Of a DNA stretch of 64,000 nucleotides, positions 1-12,500 are shown one piece after another (within the stretch, counting starts at the first letter, position 1; each line of letters begins with the position of its first letter). Origin of the DNA: Cucumis sativus (taxonomy: Eukaryota > Streptophyta > Magnoliopsida > Cucurbitales > Cucurbitaceae). The stretch covers positions 27,746,408 to 27,810,407 of the forward strand of contig NC_026657.2 in assembly GCF_000004075.3 (NCBI RefSeq). The letters run 5' to 3'. The notes beneath the pieces were generated by a model that worked only from the letters and a program-made list of their open reading frames with translations, had not been told where the DNA came from and made no database searches. Made by a program: the position numbers and the translations under genes.

Positions 1-1375
1 ATGATTAGTAAAAACTTAAAATAATTAATAGTTGCTAGCTATATGTGAACAATGTGCATCTTGGTGGCTCAAACATAAAAACTTAAAAAAGTTAAGTGTG
101 CTTCACCTTAATTAATTTTGTATTGTATTGGATGACTTCCCAACAAAATGATTTCTGTTCGATGATATTGAAAAATTAGAATAGTTAATATTGTTATTTT
201 ATTCATCAGAGGTAGAGGAAATATGGAAAGAAAAAAAAACAAATTAATACCATTGAAATTTTAGGTATGCAATTAAGAAGTTGTAAATTAGGAAGTAATT
301 ATAAAATACAAATTTCTTAATTTCTTAAAATTAAATGATGGTATATCAATTTGTAAGTTTGTAATTACTACCATTTTCATGAAAATTACTTAATATATTT
401 AATCAACTTCAACGTATTCAGATTTTTTATCACCATTACAAAATAGAAGTAGAAGTAGCTTTGTTAAGTATCTATTTTAAATACTAATTCATATAAGAAA
501 AATTAGAATGTTAAACAATGACTCAGAATAGATTTTGATATATATTTTATATATATCTTTGTCATGCAAAATAGTTGAATAAATTCTAAAAACAATTATA
601 AGGATTTCAAATCTATTTCTTTTTAGTTTCAAATTCTGCCTTTTTTTTATTAATAAAACATTGAAAAGTAAATAGATAACAAAGAAAAAAAAATTAAATT
701 TTAAATAAATGTTTTATAAACCTAACGTTTAAAAACTAAAAACGTAATCCAAATATTTATCAAATAGTGCCTAAACTCAAACTATTATGAAATAGTGGGT
801 AAGACTAAAATTTGTATGGAATGGAAATTTGTTCTGAGAATGTAAGGTTTATAAAATTAATTTTAAAATTTGAGATTTTCAAATATCAGAAACAAATTAA
901 ATTTTCTATACTTCTGGTAGTAATATTTTCATTAAAATAAATGAAATAATCATTAGACAATAGGGCATAAAGTTTTGAAAAAGAGTAAAAGAAAGTTGAA
1001 TACATTTAGCTATTTTTGGTGTTTATATAAAAAATAATAATAATAATAATAAAAGCATATAAAAACGAGCGTGAATATTTAAAGGATAGGCATCATCCAT
1101 CCATTCCTCAAAAGTCAATTCCAAATATGTGACACACTCTCCATAAAAATCCTTCACCCTAAATAAATAAAAACAATCATAATAAATAAATAATTTTTTC
1201 TTTTTCCAAATCAACTGTATATAGATCATTTTCTTTTCCTGTGTTTTTCCAAATTCAATTTGTTATGGAAGCGAAAATTAGAAAAGAAAAAATAAGTTTT
1301 TATTTAATGTGAGAAAAAAGGATAATGTTCCCTTTCCCATCAATACCTTACATGCCATTTAAAATAGTACATACC
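1..1375. other. AT-rich intergenic DNA
   Basis: Very AT-rich sequence with homopolymer runs. Stop codons are dense in all frames and no codon-like or RNA-like structure is visible. The last part, from about 1320, becomes C-rich and passes into the promoter of the gene that starts at 1627. Confidence 0.6.
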
Positions 1376-1521
1376 CACGTGACCTCCCACGTGCCCTTCC
1401 CTTATTCTTTGCATGTTTTCCTACCAACGCGTGTCCTCTCCCAATCCTTTTCTCCCTCTACTAAATTCGACACGTCCTTCCCTTTTGACAACCGACTTCC
1501 CCCATAACTACCCGCCACGTG
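1376..1521. promoter_or_regulatory. G-box/ABRE-type ACGT cluster in promoter
   Basis: Three perfect CACGTG palindromes lie at 1376-1381, 1388-1393 and 1516-1521. An ACGCGT (CGCG-box-like) core lies at about 1437-1442 and a further CACGTC at 1471-1476. All fall within 146 bp, 106-251 bp upstream of the start codon at 1627. CACGTG is the known core bound by plant bZIP (ABF/HY5) and bHLH (PIF) factors. Regulation of the downstream gene by ABA, stress or light is an inference from motif density only. Confidence 0.6.
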
Positions 1522-1626
1522 TCCTTCCAGAATCCCCCATCTCTTTTTCTTTTTTATTTAACCCTTCAAATTAAATACACACAAAAAGGAAAAGCTGTTT
1601 GATTCAGTGAAAACGAAATTGTTAAA

Positions 1627-3062
1627 ATGGCTGTTGCTGAAGAACCCATTCTCTCTCGTTTGGACCGGCTGGATGTGATGGTGAGTTTAGTTACTTTTAT
1701 TTTCAGCTCCAATGGTTAACTCATTTTTTTCTTTTTCTTTTTTTAATATGTTCTTGGTGTGGTGTACTAGACAAGGTGGGGGAAAACGATGGGGGTTTTG
1801 CTGTTTGTTTCTCGGGGAATTGACTGGGAAAATTACAAGGGTTTGGTTGGTGAGAGATTCGTGGCTTAGCTACATGGGCTGTCTACTTCTTTTTCTTTCA
1901 TTATTTTAAAATATTATGATTCGCTTTGTAATTCTGATGTTGATGTTTTATTTCTTTCTATCTATTTATCTTTCGTTTTATTTCTAAATTATGGAGTACA
2001 ATGGCTTCTTCTAATTTTTGGTCGGTGTAATTTTGAAAACGTCTATTTCAATCAATCTACTTTTTAAGAGTATGTATTGTTTTAAATGAAAGTTATAGTA
2101 CCAAGTGAAGGACTTGAGAATATATATTAATTTCACACTAATTAACACAAATTCCAAATTAATAATTGTGCCATTTGATTTTTTTTAGTCCAAGTTTTTA
2201 CGATGTTTATATGTACTTTAATTTGACAGCAAAGCCATTGATGGGTAAGCAAGGAAGAATTATATTAGTTCAATTGAGTTGCATATTAACTATATATTTT
2301 TTAAGGTTAATGTTTGATTATTTGGTTTTATGCTTGAGATTATTATTATAATTTAATTTATACATGATTCATCTTACAATTTGACTATTTTCTCCTTTAT
2401 TATAAAATTAAGCAAAAAAAAATATTAATATCATAAGGTGCATAATTTCACCGACTACAAATTTAAGTATCCTCTCGAGTAGAGGAAAATTGGAAATAAT
2501 TGGGTTTATATATATATATATAAATGTTATTATGAACGAAATAATAAAGAAATATAAATGTTTGTTGTAATAGTTGAGGCGGCTGGAGGAAATTAGAGGG
2601 TGCGGTAAGTCTCCAAAAAGTTCGTGTGCATCCACTCCATCAAGTGGGACCCTAACGAGCGACTATCACACATCGTCCGTTGATCTGTCCCCAAAAAGCC
2701 TGGAGAAGCACTGTCGTCCGATCAACCACGTCGTCAAAGTCGCTGAACTCAAAGGAAGCCTCGTTGAGAGAATGGATAATCTCGAGGATAGAGTCCTCAA
2801 GGTAGAAAAAATAATTAATTATTAGAATATTGTTGATAGATTTATGCATTAATTCATTCATATTGCTATGCTGTTAATACTCTCTTCTGACATGGAGTGG
2901 AACTTTTTGAAACAGCTTTGTATACAAGTAGAGGGAGATTTAGAAAGGGAGAAGGATATGATAATGGTCGAGAAGAAGGAGAGGAAACCCAAGAGAAGCT
3001 TTAAACAACTTGTTCAACGGTGCATGACTGGGCAGGGAACAAGACGCGACTCGTGGTCTTGA
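1627..3062 (+). CDS. Small coiled-coil plant protein, unknown function, 3 exons
   Basis: Exons are 1627-1680, 2574-2801 and 2916-3062, joined by GT/AG introns in phase 0, giving 142 residues. The start is the ATG in AAAATGGCT, the first ATG after the C-rich promoter. The first exon encodes MAVAEEPILSRLDRLDVM and continues into LRRLEEIRG, an amphipathic heptad-like helix. A Ser/Thr/Pro-rich linker follows (SSGTLTS, SSVDLSPKSLEKHCRP). A second helical segment (about residues 70-110) carries LVERMDNLEDRVLKL. The C-terminus is basic (KKERKPKRSFKQLVQRC). I recognise the SSVDLSPKSLEKHCRP style as belonging to a family of short uncharacterised plant proteins but cannot name it. No signal peptide or membrane segment is visible. 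Intron 1 is 893 bp and intron 2 is 114 bp. The gene stands alone; the next gene starts 19 kb downstream. Confidence 0.75.
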
Positions 3063-4320
3063 TCTTGACCATGTTTGTTTATTCGTTTTTCTTGTTTGTA
3101 GGACTTAATTTTCTTTTTAGTACGTAATTTCTTGAGTTGCTAAAGTTAATTATGTTTTTGTTCCTCTTAACCACTTGTACAACCTTTTAGGTCTCTTGTT
3201 GAAGATGTTTATAAAATTTTGTTGGGCAGTATATGTGGCACATCCATCATTTTCTTTTTTTCACTTTTGAGATGTGGATGAAGATGAAAAAGCTGCTTTA
3301 ATTTGAGGGAGGACTGGTATTGTGAGTTTCCTTACATTGAATGACTTTTTAATCAACTGTTGATATTTCTTTTTTCTTTAAGGAGTATAAAATATAATTT
3401 GTAACAACTGATTTTTTTCTTGATTTTGTTCCATGAATTTAATATAATCGAGTGGTTGGTGACTAATCAACACAGTTTTTTAGGGAGTTACAATGTTAGA
3501 CAAGAATATAAACAACATATCTGGTTGTCTGAAGTGGTTGGTTAAAGTAATATATGGCTACGAAGGTTAATTAATTAATAATTGATTTATTACCATTTTT
3601 CGCATTCTGTTTAATGATTTATTAATCTTGTTTTTAAAAATTTTGAATTACTTTTTGTCAATTAAAAGTTCTATATATTAGTTAATATTTGATTTCATAC
3701 TAATTTTTTATCATTGAAGAATTCTTTTAACATTGAATTTTGCAACTTTACGTGTTGTAAAGAGTGATGATCTAAAAAATTTATTAAAGATTCATCTTTT
3801 TGTTAAATTAAACAAAAATAGGCGGTTGATTTTTGTTTTTTCTTTTTACAAATTCATTAGGTTTTCTTTTTCTTTTTACGTATTCATTAGGTTTTTTTTT
3901 TCTGCTTACATATTGATCATTAGGTTGTTTAAATAAAAAAATTGTAGGATATATGTTTGTTAATTAAAAATTTCTGTCATAACATCTTAAATAAAAAATA
4001 AGCTTTTATTTTTAACATTGAATAGGTTGCACGTGATTTTATCATAAAACTTCATTTTAATAAAATAGAATTAACAGTTTTAATATTTATTGAAGTGTGG
4101 TTTAATGAAATAATCACGGAGTATAGTGGAATAATCAGTGAAAAATTAAAAAGGTAGTTCGAATTTGAATGATTTGATAATAATATTTTGTTAAAACTTT
4201 ATTGAAATTAAAATTTCATAAATTATTAATTTATAAATAGACAATTTGGTGGTTTCAAGACCACCCTCTATTTTCGAATTCTACTGTCCGATCTGATTTT
4301 AATCTGTCTTTTTAAGTTCC

Positions 4321-4357
4321 TTCTTCTTTCTTCTTTCTTCTTTCTTCTTTCTTCTTC
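4321..4357. repeat. Heptamer pyrimidine microsatellite
   Basis: About five copies of a 7-bp TTCTTTC-type unit lie on the plus strand, followed by a run of T. This is simple-sequence DNA; no function is inferred. Confidence 0.85.
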
Positions 4358-4670
4358 TTTTTTTCTGGTTTGTTGTTCTAGCTGGAAAGGAAGTGAATGG
4401 TTTTGAAAAAGTAGGTAAAGTTTGATGAGATTTTAAAGGAACTGTTGGCTATTGTATTCGTAAAAATTGAAATTTGATTTAGATAAATTTTACAAACTTA
4501 GAATGATTCTTAAAGTTCAAAAGTTTATTACATCTACTACTAAAAAACTTGTGGGGTCAATGCTTTGATACATCAAATGTGGTGAAAATTGTAGTTCCCA
4601 ACTCCCAAAAAGAAAAGATTTCTTAATTGCTAAGACATGCTATTAAACAAATTATCTTTTAAACATCAGG

Positions 4671-4732
4671 ATTGATTTTGTAGTTCTTTTAAAGAGGATC
4701 GATTGATTTTGTAGTTCTTTTAAAGAGGATTG
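4671..4732. repeat. Tandem duplication, period 31 bp
   Basis: ATTGATTTTGTAGTTC followed by TTTTAAAGAGGAT occurs at 4671 and again at 4702 with almost no difference. A partial third start (ATTGATTTTGG) follows at about 4730. It is a recent local duplication in noncoding DNA. Confidence 0.8.
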
Positions 4733-4821
4733 ATTTTGGAACTTCAGATGCATACACTTTTGGAAGCAAAAAAAAAAAAAAGAAAGAAAAGAAATGAATT
4801 TGTAACCCTAAACTTTATACA

Positions 4822-4943
4822 ATAAAGCTCCAAACATGTGTGACTGTAGTGTCATGTAATTTGGTCCATTATAGTTCGTGTGTATAAAGCTCCAAACATG
4901 TGTGACTGTAGTGTCATGTAATTTGGTCCATTATAGTTCGTGT
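4822..4943. repeat. Tandem duplication of a 60-bp unit
   Basis: Two copies (4822-4881 and 4884-4943) are identical by eye and separated by two bases. Each begins ATAAAGCTCCAAACATGTG and ends TATAGTTCGTGT. The lack of divergence suggests a recent event. The unit contains CATGTGTGACTG but no coding sense. Confidence 0.9.
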
Positions 4944-6029
4944 AATTGTTAATAATTTTTCGTTATAAAATTTGTTGTATTGAATAGGACTTTGTTTTCT
5001 CATCTCATAATTTATAAGAACACAAGTAAAGAGAATAGTTTAGTTTTGTTGTGAAACAAAATGAATGGAAAAAGAAAAAGAAGGTAATTGTGTGGGATAG
5101 TGTTTTCTTCCCTCCAAAGGCAAAGGTTTTTGAAAAAGACACTAAAAACGGCACTTCCCGGGCTCCCTGAAATGACCTGAATTTAGAGTCGTAAAAAATA
5201 AATAAATAAATAAAAAGAAGAAGAAAAGAAGGTGCATTGGTTGGAGGATGCACCAAATTAAACAAAATCCATGTGGAAAGAGGAAAGAGGATGATCCCTA
5301 CAGTTGGAGGGGATGGGGCCATTTTATTGGACAATCATTGTGGTGATGGGACAATGATTGAGGATACTTACCCCTTACTTTGGCCTCCTTTTTTTTTTAT
5401 CTCTTCCTGGGTCCTTTCTTTGGTTTTGTTCATTAAATGGGAGCAACCATTTTGGATCTTTGGGCCTTCCTTTGTTTCTCTCTCTCTCTTTCCAAACTTA
5501 TTGTCATATTTTCTAAATCTCTTCAACTAGTTTATCTCTCATATAGAATTAACAAGTTTTTAATTTAAATCTCTCACCTCCATTTTCTACTAAATACTCA
5601 TTCTAGTTTGTGAGAAGATCTTTCCATTACAAACCTATTTAAAAAATATTGAATATATCATTCTCAAATTCAAATCTTTTAAAGTTGTTTGATTCTAAGA
5701 AATGTTGAACACGATGTCAACTTGTTAGATACAAAATTGAATATTTAGTGATCAATTAGATATCATTGAATGTCAAGTCATAAATAAATTAATAATCTTT
5801 TATTTTCAACCTAATAATATTATTCTATAACTACACTTACCATCTATAAATATATTCTATATGCATTTTCGATCTTTTATTAAAATTGGGGTTTGATATT
5901 TTAATCTTTTACCAAATATAGGGGTTTACATACTAAATTTTATACAACCCCAATAGTTCCTAGATATATTATTATTTTTTTAAAATGTAACAATTACAAA
6001 CAAATTAATTAGTCAAACAACTCATAAAT

Positions 6030-6420
6030 TTAGGGTAAATTTTCATAAATATAACAAATTGACATAATATTTACTACTAGAGTAATAAAATTAAAAAGTC
6101 TAGCCCACGAAACTAAGCATTTTTTTTCAAGAATTTTATATTTGCTCTTTCTTTTCGTCAACTTTTTTCTCTTCCTCTTATGCGTTTTTTTTTTCATTGT
6201 CTTTTTATCTTTTTCAACCGTCGTCTTTTTCAAATTGTTATTTGGTTCAAGATTTGGGTGTTCTAAAATATATTGAAAAAAAAAATCATTTAGATTTGGC
6301 TCAAAACTTCAACGATCGTATAGAAAATAATAGTCATTTTCTAAACCATCGTTTCTCAAATATATTACGTGCTGAATAGAACAAATGGTCTTTAACTAAG
6401 ATAGCCTAAAATGGTATACT
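6030..6420. repeat. MITE-like AT-rich element, copy 1
   Basis: The segment starts near TTTTCATAAATATAACAAAT and contains AAAAAGTCTAGCCCACGAA and a CGATCGTAT core. A similar ordered set of motifs recurs at 21180-21520 in the same orientation. No transposase is present and the ends are not clear, so this is a tentative non-autonomous repeat call. Confidence 0.35.
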
Positions 6421-7655
6421 ATATTACAAGATTAACTCAAATTTCTTAAATTTTTCAGCAATGTCCTAAATTGTCTAATATTTTACACAAATATAAGGCT
6501 TAAATGACCAATATAACCATCTTTATTATTAATAATAATAAATTTTTTTTTAAAGAAAAATAAGAAGGTGGACCATGATTAATATTTATATTTATTAGAT
6601 ATCTTATGGAAGTGATTAATTTTGTTATAGTAATATTATAACAAGTATTTTTCCTTAATTATTTTTATTTTGGTGATTTTTTTCAAAAAAATATTTCCTT
6701 TCGATCTCGCTCTCACTTTAATAATAATTAGATGTTTGAATGGAGTTTGGTGATGAAAATGAAATAATTTTCACAGTTATGATAAATTAATTCCAATAAT
6801 ATTTCATATTTGATTATATTTTGTATTATATTTCATTAAAAAGTATACTCAAATAATTTTCATAATAATAACACATTTATATAAGAAATTAATTAACATC
6901 ACAATATATTGAAAGTATCTTTAATAAGGAAATAATTTAAAATTTATTACGAATATAATATATAAATATTAAAAGGTTATTATTATCCAAATTTTATATG
7001 AAATTCTATTTTAGAAAATAATTTCAAATAAAAAGTTAAACCGAGTAAAATATCATTTTTTTTCACGTGTGTGACAAATTAATCACGATTGTGTTTTTGT
7101 TATTTCACATTGTGGGCTTGTAAACCTTTTCTTTTTCTAAAATTGATCTATATGGTTTGAATATTTTCGCATTTTGTTCTATTTTTTTTATAAAAAAAAA
7201 CTCTAAATTTAATATAAGGTATAGAAAATTTAAGAATACATCCGTTAATGTTATTGGACGAGATATGCACAAATATCCAAATATAATATTTATCACATAT
7301 AAATATATGATTAATTAAGAATAGGAAGAAAAAAAAAGTCATATATGTAAAGTCCACATCCTTTGGATAGCTTTACACCAAGGGAGCTAATCTTATGAAT
7401 GACTTGGGCATTCATATTTATTCTCATTTCATGGAATGATTAGGGCTAGGGGCCCTCCCAATCACAAAAATTTGGGACTTCTAATGTTTTGGGTTTATTA
7501 TAATTTTAATCATTTTCATTTTTAATTTCTAAAGTTTAGTGATCATTAAAACCCAAAAGCTTAAAATAGAATGATATGATTCATAAAATTGACCAACTAC
7601 ATCTTAGCATAGACTAGTATAATTATTCCTTGGGATTGGATTTTTCTTTAAAAGG

Positions 7656-7658
<3 letters not shown>

Positions 7659-7696
<38 letters not shown>

Positions 7697-7840
7697 AAAT
7701 AAAATTTTAATTTTCAATTTAAAAAATTGACCCTAAACTGTCTTGTATAATTTTTACCCTAATTTTTTTAATTATAATTTAAATGTCCCTTTATGTATTT
7801 CTTTTTTACAAAAAATATATATATATATATATATATATAT
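7659..7840. repeat. Two long (TA)n microsatellites
   Basis: (TA)n occupies about 7659-7693 and again about 7815-7840, separated by 120 bp of AT-rich DNA. Such tracts are length-variable and hard to assemble, so the exact copy number should be treated as uncertain. Confidence 0.85.
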
Positions 7841-9485
7841 GTCTCAAAGTTGATGATACAATGCTATAAAAATATACAACAATATAAGATATTCAAATAA
7901 TAATAATAATAGAAAAATAAGTTTCACACAATCAAGAAAGGATATATATATAATCTCTAAACATTTTAAATCTTATATATATTTGTTTATCTATTTATTT
8001 ATTGTAGGTTTAAGTCCCTCGAATTTAAAAATATGTAAGAGAGTTGAATTTACAATTTTGTGCTTAACAGTTTTTTTGTTAATTCTAAGTTTTGAAATTT
8101 TAACTAATTTATTAGATATAATTGAAATTTGTGTTTAATGAACTTCATATTCTTCAATTTGGGTATTCAATATATACATTAGTTTGGAAAGATACTATTA
8201 AACACCTAATTGAAAGTTTACAAACTTATAAATACTTACTTTTAGGGAAAAAAAAATCAAAATTTGAACATACGCTTCTACTAATATTCGATCCCCTTCA
8301 AGTGATTCTTGGGAATTTGTCTAAAAACTATGCAAGTAGAAACAAATTATGTTGAAATTACACGTGTTGATTTTTTGGTATAGTCTTCACTTTTATAAGT
8401 AATTCAAGAAAAGTAAAAATGATATTGTTACTAGGGAAATGTAAAGAAATGTCTAAGTCATTTGATGTCGAATTTGGATTTTAAACCATATTCTAAGTGC
8501 TAGTATGAAATATATTGATGTAAATTGATTTTTTTTCAAGAATTTAAAGTTAGAATATATTAATAAAATATAGGGAAGATTATAATTTTTTTAGTTTAGA
8601 CATATATAGATGGCAAGTCTAGAAAACAAATTACAACGTTTTAAAATAAATCATAATGAAAAAATCATTTAGGTGTATAGTTAGTTTGATTTTTGTTTTA
8701 GGGTTTTATGTTGAGTAGTGCAAATGATATAAATATATATTATGTAAATCTTGGTTACATTGATTGAATTGCTTTTTTGTCTGTCTACCTTTTCCCCACT
8801 CTTTTAATTGTCTTAAAAGCCCTCTACCCCGATGGTACATTTATGAACCACACTGTGTTGCCCACCAAATACTCTTCCCAAAAGTCTTCACAACAGTGCT
8901 GCCTAAAATCTATTTTTACAAACTTACAAATTATTTTCATACAAAATTTAATCCTCACTTTCTTTTTATATCTATATTTTAATTTAGATTTAAAAATTAC
9001 TCCAAGCTACTAAAAGTAATTGAATTACTTTTGATATTGTATTTACCTAAAACTTTGAATTTTATCCAAAATTACCTGTTATTGTTTTGGTTTGATCAAT
9101 CACGTTTTTCTTTATGTCTAAAAGTGTAACACAAATCCAAACTTAAACGATAAGAGGTAATTTTTAGTCATTTTGTTTTAAATGATTTTTAAACTTTTGT
9201 ATGTTTTTAAAAAATTCTAAAATATTTTTAAAATTAAATACTATGGTTTTCTGGTTTGGGATAAAAACGGTCAATAATTTATTTTTTTTTAAAGAAAACT
9301 ATTAAATATAATTTTAAAATTTCAAGGACTAAAATTATCCTCCAACACAAAAGATACATCCGAGTTAGATGTAATTTATTTCACACGAATTTGAAATATT
9401 TATATTAATTTTCTAAAATCAGAAAACGTCTTTGTATATTTTTGTATTTTCTCTTTATATACATATATTAAAAAAGCAAAACGAG

Positions 9486-9549
9486 TTTAGCTTAGTGGTA
9501 ATTTACATTACTATCTATCTATCTTAAAGGTGGAAGTTTTAAATCCTCC
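9486..9549 (+). mobile_element. Possible tRNA-derived SINE remnant
   Basis: A box A-like TTTAGCTTAGTGGTAATTT (9486-9504) is followed about 25 bp later by a degenerate box B-like GGAAGTTTTAAATCC (about 9532-9546). This order and spacing match the internal Pol III promoter of tRNA-derived SINEs. No full tRNA fold can be drawn, so it is not a functional tRNA. The 3' end and any target-site duplication were not found. Confidence 0.3.
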
Positions 9550-12500
9550 AAACTTTCAAAATTATGGTATCAAACTAAAAAAATATGAATCCATCCGATG
9601 TAGATCAGTCATAAAAAAAATTATAATAATAAAACTCATATCATTATATTTTATAAACTTATCACTAATTATTTGTCTAATTTTTCAAAAAAAAAATAAT
9701 GAACAAGTAGTTAATAGGGTTGTGTATGAATTTGGAGGTAAAAGTATATATACCATTTAAAAGCAGTCATGTTCATATATCAATACTACTTTTTATGTGA
9801 TTTATTATTTAGTTTGATCTATGAATTTTCACAAGGTTATACTTTGTATCAAATATATAAAACATATATACAACATAAAATTTAAATTTAGAGTTTAATT
9901 AGATCTATAATTTAATTTGTATATAACAAATTAATATAACCACTTTCTTTATATGATTTTTTATGGATTTTTTTTTAATTTAACAAGCTATTTACACTCG
10001 GAATAAAAGAAACTTTTTTACTCTTTGATTTTTTTTGTATGAAGCGTAAATATTTTGATAAATATTTTATTTTTGATAATTTCTTATTTTAATATTTACT
10101 AGACACAATTCGAACAACGTAATTTTAAAAATTCAAATACTTATAAAACAGTGTCCAAAGTTTAAAATCTAAAATATAGGCATAAACTTAATACTTAATT
10201 ATTCAAGGACTGAACTAATAATTTAAGCATATTGTTATTGTGTTAGATGCATTTGTTTAATTTGCACATAACTAATTTGTTGGTTTGTTCTATTGTGATG
10301 TGAAATTGATTTTGTCCTAATTTATAGTGACAACAACAATATTATTAAATCCATACTTCTGAAGATAACATTATTAAATTAATTTACAATGTCATGTGCT
10401 TATGATTGGATAACATTTCTTGAATTTATATGAAATGAACACTTTTTTTTCATCCAAACCTAATTTATTATACACATGTACATGTATATATATATATATA
10501 TAAATATAACATTAGATTACTTAAATTATATACCCATATCTTTTTTTGGAAAGGATTATATACCCATATCAATCATTTGGTTTTAAATTAAAAGACTTCT
10601 AAAGCTTGTATTCATATTTATTCATAAGACATGAGTTATTTTAAGTGGTTGTCAAACACTCTAATTTTTTTTTTTAATTCTAAAACAATTTATTTTTTAA
10701 ATTCAAACACAATTTTAGTTGTATAAATTATCCTAATTGCGATAGAAATAATTTGATCCGTTATTTAACTAAAATATTTAAGAATTATCTTGAACGAAAA
10801 TGATATATTATTTAGCATGATTTTTACTATATACTCGTATGAATTTAATGGAATTCATTGATCACAGATTCATGTAAACTTCGTAAATAATTAATTAATT
10901 GACCTAATTTAATTTTTAAAAGTCCAAAACATAATTCATGCAAGTGGTTTATATAAAAGTGTTTTTTTTTTCCTTCATGCTTGAACCATACCTTTGTGAT
11001 TTGTCCTTATTCCATAATTAATATGCTATACACACACAAAAAAGAAAAGAAAAAAAGAAAAAGAGCATCCCATTGGGTATTTTTATTATGACAGAAAAAA
11101 AGAAGAAAGAAATAAATAAAGAAGGGAATAAATTAAAGCCTTTTTTTTAATTGGAAATCTGACTCTACAAGGCATCATCAAAACATAAAAACAATTCTTT
11201 ATTTTCTTTGAATTTATTTATTTATTACAAAGGACAGCAAAAATAGTATACAATAATAGAAAAGACACCAATTCAAACACAACCATCCATATCTTATGCT
11301 TTTAATGTATAATGGGGAAAAATGCATTAAGAGGGTATTTTACATGCTTAACTAATTTGAGATAGAAACCAAATTAAAAGAAAAATGCATATTTTATAAA
11401 ATATTTCTTCAAAAGATTTGATAGATTGGTTTTTGAAATTATTCCATTATGTTAACATATGGACAATAAAAATTTATTTAAGATAAGAAGTGAATATGTC
11501 AATTGGATGATGTTGGATCCGTATTAATGAAATGGGTTCCATCAACTTTCTTTTTCCTTTTTCTTTTTTTTATAGCAAGAAGTTATATCAATTTGGATTA
11601 CACTTTATAATTTCTATAATTTTTATATTTTATTAAATTGTTCCATCATAAACTTCGTTTAACAAATTTTAATTTTTTAATTTATTTTTCAGAATAGTTT
11701 ACTAATTTTTTTTTATGTTGGTGGTGAGAAAATGATGAACAAAGATGTGGGTGATGTCCTTAGTGTACTCCAGTAGTAGCCATTGAGCCCCTCAACCTTA
11801 TTTCCTCTCTCTATATATATAACTAACATATCATTAAATTAATCTTTCAATTACCTTTGCCAATCTTAGATTCAAATTCCACTCTTAACATTAATTTTAC
11901 TAAATTGTAAAGTGCTGGTCAACAAAATTTATGATTCTAGGATCACTCCATATTAGATTATGTTTTTTGTTTTACTTTTTTTGTAAAAAATAATTTTAAA
12001 ATATGGATCTATAAGAAAATGTTTCTGTTTTTCATATTTTCTAAGTCTATAAGAAGAGTTACAGTGCATGTGATGGGAGTATTTGGGTCGAGGGTATGTG
12101 ATTGTGTGAATTTAAGTTAAAAAAATTGATCAAAGTGTTTGGAGGCCCAAATTTATATGCCATAAATATTTTATATTAATGTCCACCAACTCGGTAATAA
12201 GAATGCAATTACCCTTTATCACCAACCATTTTTGTTAGCGATGAGCTCTAGCCCATGCATCCGACCACCACTATCGGACGCCCAACCATAGAGACCTTTC
12301 TGTTACCAACCCCAGGACCAGAATTATATTTTAAATTATTACTTCATAATTTCCATACAAAAATAATCCTAAACTAAATTTATTTTTTAAAGAAAAAATG
12401 TCACAACTAAATGCAACATTCAACGTGTAAACCTATCCAACTCAATCCTTCAAACACAAACTTCTTAATTTAGATAAAACAACACTCTACAACTCTAAAT

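Noticed and set aside
5237..5530. A 97-codon plus-strand frame with hydrophobic stretches
   Set aside because: It starts at TTG and has no splice context, family motif or plausible codon pattern; phenylalanine-rich parts come from T runs.
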